This document shows positions 21,000 through 31,271 of a stretch of 64,000 nt of DNA, piece after piece. Positions within the stretch are counted from its first letter, which is position 1, and every line of letters starts with the position of its first letter. This stretch comes from Verpa conica (Eukaryota > Ascomycota > Pezizomycetes > Pezizales > Morchellaceae), in assembly GCA_033030425.1 (NCBI GenBank), contig JAUFSD010000010.1:1488001-1552000 (forward strand). Reading direction: 5' to 3'. The notes beneath the pieces were generated by a model that saw only the letters and a program-made list of their open reading frames with translations, was not told the origin of the DNA and made no database searches. A program made the position numbers and the translations under genes.

Positions 21000-23900
21000 T
21001 TAAATAGCCTCCTGAGGTGGGGGAGGCGGGGGAAATGGCGGCGAGGAAATGGCCTGTAATCGCTTCGTAATTAAATCCTGTAGCGCTAAAAGTTGCTGTT
21101 TCTCATGCTCTGAAGCGAGTAATGTTGTGCTTGTAGTAGTCATATCTAGTGAGGCGGCTGGCGATAGTGGTTGGTTTGTTGAGGTAATAGAAGATTGAGG
21201 CTCGGTTAAGAGAGCCTTGACGGTGGGAGTAGCCTCGCTCTATTTATACAGGGCCATCTGTCAGTCAGAAACAACAAGCAAAAGGGGATATTCATCGAGT
21301 GCGCTTACGATCAAAGCTTGTATCAAACTATTAATATCCTCTCCGCTAAAAGTAGTCAAGACAGGGTATTTGCCCGCAAATTCCAGCAAGTATTGAACAA
21401 GTTGTTGGTCGATAATAGAGCGATTCTCAAGGCCAGGTAATGGGGTTACAGGATGTGTCAATATTGGTGTAACGTTTGCTGTCTTGGTCTTCTCGAACTT
21501 GCGTTGTTTCTGGACATGATGGTGATGATGATGATGATTGTGATCCCTTTAACCGAGAATACAATGTCAGCCTAAAAGCGCCATAAATCTAATTCGAGAT
21601 ATTGTACTTACGTCTTAACCTTTTCAATAAAGTCCAGCTTAATACCCCTTTCCGGCAATCTATAAACAACGCCACTCATCATGATCTCTTCGAATGCCGT
21701 CTCCTCTTCATTCTCAATTTCAATGACCCCATTGTTCTTGAATCCTCGCCTAAGATAGGTATCGACGATAGGTGCCTTTTTCGGTCGTCGAGGTTGCAGC
21801 TATAAATTATCCAGTCAGAATATTAGACGTAAAAATACGGAGAAAGTAAATTAAGATTATAAAACATACCAGGTCTGCGTGAGCTGGACATAACCATTTC
21901 TTTTGGGTCGGGGGAGGATTAGGCATAGGCATCGGTCCAATACAATCCAAATGCCAGCTCAGCGGGCAAAAATCACAAGAAATAATACGTTGGCCGTCAA
22001 CAGCAGATTTTCCACAATGATGGCAAAGAATCGCATTCCCCTGCTTATCTTTGAGTTTATGTGTATCGTATTCCTCTACGAAACCGCTCTTACTACACAT
22101 TAAAAAGGTAAGCTGTTAGCACAAAATTACGAAAATAAACAAAAAATGCAATACATACCTAAATCGCTGTGTCTTATTATCCCGGACATCAACGTATTCG
22201 CCCAGAGTCCCCGTTTCTACACCAACAAAGTAGCCACGGATATCCGGTGGTAGCCTAAAAGATGTCGGGTTCCTTCGGTTGATGCCGTCGATCAACTCGG
22301 AGAAAAGTCCTCTAGGCGGTTTTACTGGAGGGTTGTGCTGAGTTGTGCATTTGTTACAGAACCACATTCCTTCCGGAGTTTCTTCCAAAGGTGGATTCAA
22401 GCAAGTGAAATGGAAAGATCGAGGGCAGCGTTCACAGCAAAGGAACCGGCCCGGACCATTACATACGGCGCACACGTCCTCGTTCTCCTGGTAAATTGTA
22501 AGCATTGAAGGGTCCTGTATTCACCTTAAAAGTGATATGTTTGCTGAAAAAAAGCGGGGAAACGCACAGAAACCTCTTCTGACCCGTAACGAACACGCCT
22601 ATGATCACTCAGATCTCCAATCCCAGCAGTCACTACAAATGGTTCCGCAACAGGTTTCTTGGCCGGGCTAATTTGCAATATTCTCACATTGGTCAGCCGT
22701 TATATCCCTGGGCCTAGATTTTCAAAATGTATGTCGTAGAACCCAAATTTGATAGAATAAAATTGTAAATGAACACTCACGAAATTTTTATTTTATTGGT
22801 CTTGTTCTTTTTCTTTGGCGGTTGCGCAGGAACAGAGGCTGCACTAGAAGGGACTGGAGCTGAAGCAGGCGCCGCAACTGATGAAGATGGGGTGACAGAT
22901 GAAGAAGCAGAGACTGGAGGCGGTGTTGATATGCTAGGACTTCTATGTCTTTTTCTTGAATTCCCAGATGCTTTTCCTGGGCGAGCGGCAACGCTAGCGG
23001 GCGGAGGATCACGAATACTGCTGTCTTGTTTGATTTCATCGAATGTTGGGAGCTTCTGTCTTTTTGCCGGGTGCTCAGAGTCGCTGTTTTTATGGTATTC
23101 GCTTTGGATCGGTGTAAAACTATTGACTGGAGAAGGAACCCGACTATGGTGATTAGGTGTTGAAGCAGCAGCAGCGCTGTCGGCTTTTTGATCATCAAAC
23201 ATATCGGAAGAAACTGAACTCAGATCGGAATCTGTGTCTTCATCTGCTTGTCCTTGTTGCTCCCCATGTTGGTGTTTCTTTACCCCATTCTTCTTCTTCT
23301 CTTTCTTACTAATCTTTTCCTTCTTTACGCTGTTGCCACCCGTAGAAACAGAGCCGTTTGTCGCCATAATATCCTGAGGCTGTTCTTGGGGCTTTGGCTG
23401 CGGTACCTCCTGAGGCTTGGGCAGGCCTCCATCTGGAGGCTGTGTACCGTTTACAGCAGATGTAGGCTCCGCGGACATTGCATTAGGATCCCGAGCATTT
23501 CGTACATATGTCTGAAACTGGTGGATTTGTTCTGCAGTAGCCTTCTGAGCAAGTACCGCGTCAAGTAAATCCGCGAGTAGGGAGTTGGATAATGATTCAT
23601 CGTAAAGCTTTTTAATGGCGCGTCCTAGATCAACATTCCCAACCTGTGCACTGCGCTCGATCGCAGCATCGACTACCATAGACAAACGTTGTCGGCCTTG
23701 GGGGGTCTTGCTGTTTGGGGCGTTTCCGTTCAGCCAGGCACCGTTGACAGCACCCGGCCGGGGTCCATTTGCACCAGCCGGAGTAGAAGGGTTAGCAGGC
23801 GGCGAGCCAGAAGAGCCTATCGTCATTCCCCCTGGAGATGCTGCTGATACGGGCGCCGGAGTCGTCATTACAGGAGCCTTTACTTTAACGGTCTGCGTAG

Positions 23901-24537
23901 GACGTGAGGATCCTCCTGGTGTAGATGGTGACCCTACTCCGCCGCCTCCGCTACTACTGCTACTACCGCCTCCTCCACCGCCCCCTCCACCTCCACCTGT
24001 ACCTGTACCTCCACCTCCTACACTGCCTATTCCAGCTCCTGCCCCTACCAATCCTATTCCTACCCCAACTCCTCCCATTACTGGGCTCCCATTCGCGACC
24101 TTGCTAGCACTCCCAGACCCCCCAGTTCCCCCAGTTCCCCCGGTCCAAACCACGGCCCCATTGTTCGCTGGCTGTTTCTTCTTCTTTCCCTGGTGCGGAT
24201 AAGGACGCTTTGTCGCCTCAAGCATTTTCGCAGAGGGCAGCTCCCCTAGAGGCTGCATGTGTTGCGTAGATGTATTCATCAGTGCCTTATCGTCGTACTC
24301 CTTATAAGATGCCTTAGGAGTGGCCAACGGTGGCTCTGACCAGTCTGGCTCCGAGCCGTGTTTTACGCTGCCCGATGCCGAAGCCGAGGCGGATGACGCT
24401 CGTTGTGGAGCCGGAGAGTGTTGTGGAAGAGTAGCTGAAGGTTTTGAGGATGATGGTGTGTTGACAGGAGTCGAGCGACGGGTCGATGGTCGCGACGAAC
24501 GTGATGGTCGCCCATCCTTGGACTCTTTTGGAGGCAT
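21000..24537 (-). CDS. rco1: RCO1-type double PHD-finger subunit of an Rpd3S-like histone deacetylase complex
   Basis: This is the homologue of the PHD subunit that directs Rpd3S/Clr6-type deacetylase to nucleosomes in transcribed genes. I assembled seven exons: 24537-22781, 22667-22574, 22487-22159, 22092-21870, 21799-21612, 21546-21309 and 21239-21000, about 1022 residues. The N-terminal 585 residues are disordered, with a Gly-rich tract (about 130-205), then Lys-rich and Ser-rich blocks. PHD1 (about 619-665) reads CAVCNGPGRFLCCERCPRSF followed by His, Cys and CNKC. The RRNPTSFRLPPDIRGYF segment after it is characteristic of Rco1-type proteins. An atypical PHD2 (about 747-790) starts CHHCGKSAVDGQ and ends in Cys and His ligands. 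A run of seven histidines lies near residue 870. A final Gln/Leu-rich helix (EKQQLLALQDLITKRLQAI) precedes a Pro-rich end. The PHD exons are secure. The 22574 donor (GTTTCT) and the AAAG acceptor before 21546 are less so. Confidence 0.87.
23925..24150 (-). repeat. Glycine-codon low-complexity tract inside the RCO1 exon
   Basis: The coding strand here is a degenerate GGN-type repeat giving long Gly runs interrupted by Ser, Thr and Val. It includes eleven consecutive Gly codons and a five-serine run. It is in frame with the RCO1 exon and probably varies in length between strains. Confidence 0.8.
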
Positions 24538-27500
24538 GGCGTAATAAGCCCGGAAATTTGGGTTAACTCTCAAGCGGCAACGGACACGGGAAACGCAAAA
24601 TGAAAAAAATGAAACAGCAAAAAGATGATTGCTCCTGCACGCGAAAGAGAGAGAGTTGAAAATGCGAGAGAAAGGAAGAAAGAGAAAACGTGTGTAATCT
24701 AAAAGATGTCTTGGAAAAAGTGAAGTAAGAAGAAAGAAGATGGAAATAAATAAAAATAATCCAATTAAAAAGGGGAAGCGAGGTTCTGAATAGGAAGTGA
24801 GTGGTGGTTGTGGTGGGGGTGGGGAGAAGATGTGGGGGGGGGGGGAGAGAAGGGAAGGATGATGGTGGCGGATGAGAATAGGGTAGAAGTGATCGCGTCG
24901 TGGGAATTTTTTAGGTGTTGTGGTGGTTGGGGCGTGTGCCGGCAAGAAAGAAGAGATGATCGAGTGAGCAAGTTGAAGAACTTGGGGGGGGTTGTGTGTT
25001 CAGGCAGAGGGGGTTAGGTTTGGCGCGGAGACGCAGGGCCTGGGTGACAGTCGGTGTATAGACCACAGCAGAGAGTGAGAGAATCAGCCGGGAAAGAAGA
25101 GATAGACGGGGAATGGGAAAGAGAAGGAAGGCTGGGCTAAGCACACTCTCTCGCTCGCTCGGTTTTCTTCTCAGTCTCTCACTCCCTCTCCCGCACAGGA
25201 AATAGAAGGAAGGAAGGAGGGAAGAGAAGGATAGGAAATAGCAGGGAGGTGCGGGTGAGCTGTCAACGACTCGAGCCACTGCCTAGCAAATCGCTCAACA
25301 ACCACTACTACTGTTTCTATGATGACAGTCTACACAAGGACTCGGGAACCCGAGAAAACCTATGCCAGATGGGTGGGTGTGGGTGGTGTGCGTGTACGGA
25401 CGTAGGGTACAGATCCGAGGAGGGATCGCTGGTTGTCTCTGGGTGGATGTAAGAGGAGGGGAGGAGGGAAGGGAGGGAGAGGAAGGAAAGAAAGGGAAGG
25501 GAAGGGAAAGTCCATGGGGAGAAACAACTATCATCACTCATCACTCATTCACTCCCACCACGGGCTGAGACTGACGATGGAAAAAACTTGGGCATCTTAC
25601 TACAAACACCTTCCATCACTGGGTCATGATTATTTCCGGCCTAGGCATCTATGCCATTGCTATTTATTCCCTACACATGCCTCTGCAAGTAAATACAATT
25701 CCTTCATGCCAGTCCAATCCCAATTTGCCCCCAGAGCTATCCGAAGTTGAGCCCTCTTCCCAACGAAACCACCACTAACCTAGCACCAGGTATCATTATT
25801 CGTCCACTAAAGACACAAATCCACTGTTGTACATGAAAAGCAGCCAGATCGCATGCTAGAACAAAGATTCTCTAAAGCAAACACCTAATGAGAAATGAGA
25901 AATGAGATATTCATACACAAGAAACTTTTCATCAAAAGATACATTACGTCTCAAGATCATTCACCCTACCTCTAGCCCTCATCCAAGTGCCACCTCCCCC
26001 CAGTGGAGACTCAACCCTAGACCAGGCACTGAAGCTAGCAATATCTCTTTACTGGCAAGAAATAGCAAACAACCACCACCGGCGTAAAGGTACTCTTGAA
26101 GAACCGCAACCGCAAGAATTCGAAGAGAGGTGTATGGGGATCTCGACTGCTAGCTCTGACCTAAATTCATACCTCACTTAAACCCTCTATTAATTGAATT
26201 CTAGCCCACCAACTCAGGCAACCCTTCGTAGCTTTAAGGTGGGAGCCGATGACCAAGGAGGTAAACTCTGGTATATATCCTATACCCTCAGTGTAAAGTG
26301 GTGAGAGAGTACACCAACAACCAGCCTGTAACACTTTAGAAAGTGTAATTGCTGAAACAAAAAACAAGTTGCTTCTCACTCGGGTCAATGTAGCCCGGGG
26401 CGAGGCCAAACTGCCTTGCCACATAAAAGCCAGCCCAACAAAGCAAGGCTGGCAACTGACTGTCCAACGAAAAACCCCCACTATTAGCGACAGTACAATA
26501 GATCAAGTACCCTGATTGTCTCCTGGAAATTCCGGCAATAACGTGGAGGAGTGCCTAAGCCTTTGGAATGTTTGTATAAGGCCTTGAACTTGCTGCACCA
26601 AGACAAGAGAGCGTAGAAATCGTCTCGGGATTACATCGTTATCTAACTTGATGAAGACTTGATGTAATAGTTGTGAATGGTATCTCAAGAAGACATGTAC
26701 AATCCTTGGCCCGAACCTCGATAAGATCAAATGTTCCCTTTGGAGTACCTGGCTCATTATCGATTCGATTCTTTGCACCCTGAGTATGTTCTACCCTCAT
26801 GCATTTCAATGCAAGCTTTGTTGCCCGTTTGATGAGTCGAATGTTCTACAAGTGTAGAAACCCCGCTTATGTTTGTCCAAGAGGTGATGCCAAGAGCTAG
26901 GTGCGATTTTTTATTTTTCTTTCGTGGCAAACTCAATGTCCCGAGCCGGCACCCTAAGCGGGCTTTGACCACAAAAGAAATCGAGCTTCTGGAACCCACG
27001 TTTCGGCAGCGGCGGTTTTGACCTCCAGGTGGCTTCGTGAGATGGGAAGCAACCCTCGGAACGGGCCATTGCAGCCTGCCACTGGTGAAACGAATTCATT
27101 CTGCAGCCTCGAGTCGTAAGGTTAGCATCTTCCAAGTAAGAGCAGGTAGGAGAAGGAATCAGTGAGAAACTCTAAACCGGCATTGTGCCGAGTAGAACCT
27201 CTAGTACGAAGGTAGCAGGAAGCGTCCAACTTTAGAAATACATTGAAGTCTCGTGGTACATGTAAAGAAAAACGCGCTGCTGGTAGTTCAAAGAGCCCAA
27301 CTCTGGGGCCCCGCAAAAAGCAACAAGTATAAGAGCAAAAGGATCGCGTCTTTGTTGAATAACAGCGTTGAGGATCCTGGTAGTGACTGTCCTTGAACCC
27401 CCCCCTTCACTAGATAACTCACCACTCCCTTCATCACTAGTACCGTCACGGTCGTTGAGATAATGAACCCAAGCTTGTAAGCGCTGCGGGGAGTAAGAAG

Positions 27501-29665
27501 GTGTTGATGGGTGAACGCTTCTGGCTATCCACCACGTTGATTGTTGCTGTCTTGGCATCATCGGTTCCATATCGTGGCGCGGAACCTGCGTTATCGACAT
27601 GACTTATCAACATGCTTAATCCCTCGAGTCCAGCAACAGCGACAATTGAATAACTACAAAATAGATTAGCCCCTAGGTAGCTCGGTGCTAGGGAGACATT
27701 AATAGGCACACTCCTTGTGGTCCTAGGGTACAAGATTTGGCTATAGTAGACAAAGATGGGATAACAAGACGTTATACAAGTACATGTAGCCTTGTTGGTC
27801 GAGGTTTTTTTTTTTTCATAAATCTTTGTCGAATGTGCCGAGTTCCCATCCGCTTCCCACAACTTCTAAGGCTTGCCGTACCACCACCCCTTACGTATTT
27901 CATTAACATAATGGTCTCTTACACCCGGATATAATACATGCTTCCTTTTTTCCTTTCTCGTTTCAGCTTACCAGGTTATACCCAAGTCACAGCCTGCCCC
28001 GTGCCTATTTCCAGCGCGTTTCGGTTATCCGACGTATACCAAGTAGACCTCCAGGTTACGCTCCCCAGGTGCGAAACCAAACTCTATGACTTCACCTCTC
28101 TATAATATCTAGGCGATCTCTATCCGGAAGGTTCACCAGCACCAGATAAGGCCTTACGCTGACACCCAAACCGCCTTGATGCGGCTGGCGATCAGCCTCC
28201 ACCCCTTGACAGCAGGCATGAGTCTAGAGATTCTGAGGCACTGGCAATCAGGCCCAACAGCGACCTAGGATAGCAAGGATAGCTCACGATACGTGTCACC
28301 GTCTCTGCGGCCTTAGATGAAGTGTGGGGAAGGTGTAGTATGCGTGAGTGATAGCCTGTGATGCTGGTTCTTGGAGGCTTAAAAATGCTTGGCGTTCTAA
28401 AGTTGTGGTGCCACTGACTTGGCACTAAACACATTTTTTCCCTCCCCCATCTCCCGAACGGTTTGCTTGAAAAGGAGCAGATCCTCAATTTAGGTATAGG
28501 AGCTACAGCGCTACCGGTATAAGCCCTTTTAAAGTAATTTAGGTTTCCTTCAGCCAGTATTATTTTCTCTAGGACGCATAGTGTCCTACACGGGGGTGCA
28601 GGATCAAAACGGCGGCACATACCGGGGATAGGCTCAACAGGACAATCACACATGGGCGCTCCGGAGAAGGTGCTTTCCCCCGAGATCTTCCGGCCCTGCG
28701 CATGCCTGAGACAGTATGATTGTCGAAACGGTCAGCAGTGCTATTCGGATTCTAGGTCATGAGATATCACTCGGCATGTACAAGTTCTGCGTACGGGCTG
28801 GAAAACGGCGCTACGGGATAATATGGGTATTTTTTTTTCTTTTCCGGCTCATGGAATAAACTATTTGGAGGTTTCAGATCGGCTAGAAAGAAGGGAATGA
28901 AAGAGAGTGGGGCACAGTTATTTTTAAGACATGGAAACACTGGCGGATCTCTGGTTACAAATCATGAAACTATTGGCTGTAGCAAATATGCCTTAAGGAG
29001 CGCTCAGGGAGCTAGGGGTGTATCTTTGATTATCGTTTTCTGTTCTTGTTTTCTTTTTCTCCCCAGATTTCGGGGTGCGGTTACACGCACGCATAATATG
29101 CTTCACCTATTATCACTCGGTATCTTGGCAGACGCTTCCACGTGGGCGCGGCGGTAGCGAGCATGCCGACTAGCTAAAGCAGTATCCAGGGTCCCATCAA
29201 AGGACGAAAGCACAAGGTTGTAATATTATATCTATGCCTCGGTTTCCGGAGTGCTTCACTTGCTGTAAGTAGCCGCCAAGGAGGATTTTCTTGGGGCGAC
29301 AGTAAGGTAATAGGGAATTAACTAGGACGTATGGGAAGGGAAATATAATTGTAGGGTTTTCTATGTGCGCTCAGCGATCTGAGCCGCAAGATTTCAAGAT
29401 ATAGCGGGTGTCTACTTGAACAACGAGAAAATACATGTAGTCAAGAAATTAGATAGTTTGCACCACACTACTCGGGGTCAAAGGTATGGGTTGGTGGGTA
29501 GGTAGACAATCTGCAAGGTTAGCCGATTAAAAACTACTACATGTACCCTCTTATTATAAAGCAAGCTGAAATTGAATCGCTAGGAGGTACATATATGCAA
29601 TTGTTTCAAGCGTTTAAAGCATATGTGAGATTCTGATGTTTCCTTTTGTCTAGGGCTAACAGGCG

Positions 29666-29706
29666 AACACACACACACACACACACACATACATACACAT
29701 ACACAC
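29666..29706 (+). repeat. (AC)n microsatellite
   Basis: About twelve AC dinucleotides (29666-29689) continue into an imperfect ACATACAT/ACAC tail. This is a simple sequence repeat in the spacer with no coding content. Confidence 0.9.
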
Positions 29707-31065
29707 GGCCCGGGTCACGATATCCTCAGAGATTGCAGCTTACAATGGCCCGCAACAGGCCGCTCTCAATGCCTTTATGGTGTTTTCCTCATCGTGCTCG
29801 GGGATTGGCGGGGGCTGAATGAGCTTGGAAGAGAAAGGGACGGACGGAAGATGGACCACTCACAGTTCTGTGCGAGGACAATTTCCCACGCTTCGGTCAA
29901 AGCTGCGTGCTACCAACCGAGAAGGGCTTAGAGCAACCTACCGGGGGCATCCCAGGCTTCGCTGCATTGGGATGTGTCTAGGCTGGGTACGGCAACACGA
30001 ACCTCTTCCCCCTTTTCCCTTTTCCCTTTACTTTCTTTTTTCCCTTTTGCACAGTATTTTTCGTGGGTCTGGGGGCATTTTGGGATCGCTGGTAACGAAG
30101 GTGGTGAACTGGGCAGAATCCCTGGCGGCCGTGCGCGCTATTCTCCCCTTTCTCTCTCTCCACCACTCCACAGACCCCCCCCCGGCTCGCACACGATCTG
30201 GAGTGTTGAGTTCAGCCAGGCGCCCTTTTATGGTGTCTCTGCTCGTCTCATACGCAGAGACTGGCTGGTCTGACCTCTAGACCTTCGTTCGTGATTCTGG
30301 ATGTCGGTATGACTAGCCTGGTCCCATCTTTGGAGTGCTGGCTGGTCTTGATGGATGCTGACGGAGGATTGACCACTGATGGCCCTCTTCTTGCCTTGCC
30401 TGTCTAGCTAGCACATACGTACATATCCTGTTCGCTCTAATCCTTGGCTGCCTCCTTTCCTTCATATTTTCCGTTGTTCTCTCCCTCTCTCGCTTCTCTC
30501 CCTACCTTTGGTCTTCCCATTCGTTCTTTGGTGCCCTACTTCTCTTCCTCTTTTCACTTCCTTCTTCCTTGCTTCTCTTCCTTGGTGCATTCTGTCAAGC
30601 TTCACCTTCATTTTGTTTTGGTTTTGCCTATTCGAAGGTTGTTCAGTGCAGCTTGTTACGTTGTCGTTGCTGTCTAGGGCTGTCTTCTGCTCTCTACAGA
30701 CTTCAGTTCATCCTTTGAAGAAAATCAATAGAGTCAATTGTTCTTGAGTCTGTAGCTCGAGTTTGCCTATTTGGCCCTTGCTTCTTCCCCTGGGTTGAAT
30801 CTGCCTAGCATATCCCGCGTAATACCGTTTTTTCCCGGTAAACTGGATTTAGTGAGATACTTTTGGTAGAGTTGATTAAATTTCATCTTGTGAGTTATCC
30901 CGAGTGACAATGCCCCTTTTTACATGCCTAAATCCAAAAAAAAGTTCTGCAAAATTTTTTTTGCCTCCCCTCCCCCCCCCATTTACTGGGCTCCTTACGA
31001 TTAGCAATTTTGCTAATAGCTTCCAAAATTTCTAGATAATCCGTAATTCATTTACCATAATTTCA

Positions 31066-31177
31066 ACGCGTCCTGTACTTCAATAGTAGGCTCTGTATTT
31101 GACGCCAGTTTCGACTCCCTATAGTCGAGTGTTCGAATCCGGTTGTCAACAGCCTCCCCCTTAAACCTTCAACGCGT
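31066..31177 (+). promoter_or_regulatory. Two TTCAACGCGTCC direct repeats in the NRD1 leader
   Basis: The 12-mer TTCAACGCGTCC occurs at 31063-31074 and again at 31169-31180, 106 bp apart and in the same orientation. The second copy is 92 bp before the ATG. Each contains the MCB core ACGCGT. Two identical 12-mers this close together are unlikely by chance, so a bound site or a small local duplication is a reasonable reading. Confidence 0.4.
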
Positions 31178-31271
31178 CCGGAGATAATCCACCGGACCGT
31201 CCTTGAAATCAGTCAAAACGGCCGTCTTGCCAGCCCCCCAATCGGACAGATTTGTCCACTCACATTACATC

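Larger units (their letters stand above)
24538..31271. other. Largest spacer: two leaders, a microsatellite and an unexplained ORF ladder
   Basis: From 24538 to about 25540 the DNA is strongly purine-rich on the + strand, that is pyrimidine-rich on the RCO1 coding strand, and is probably its promoter and leader. Between about 26170 and 28650 the minus strand shows a staircase of overlapping open frames in changing phases that match no family I know. Three TACATGTA words (27257, 27781, 29432) and a fourth at 29538, plus TATCACTCG at 28765 and 29111, fall in this stretch. From about 30400 to 31271 the + strand is pyrimidine-rich and leads into the NRD1-type gene. Confidence 0.6.

Noticed and set aside
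24538..24945. N-terminal extension of the RCO1 frame to 24945
   Set aside because: The frame happens to be open through the C/T-rich leader. The MPPKESKDG start at 24537 gives a protein-like N-terminus and the upstream residues are low-complexity.
29819..30280. 154-codon + strand frame before the NRD1-type gene
   Set aside because: It crosses C/T-rich low-complexity leader DNA and has no motif or plausible domain.
31099..31152. tRNA-like B-box (GTTCGAATCC) with a hairpin before it
   Set aside because: The bases around the loop do not form a T-stem, the anticodon-like hairpin has a six- or eight-base loop, and no acceptor stem pairs. It is not a tRNA gene.
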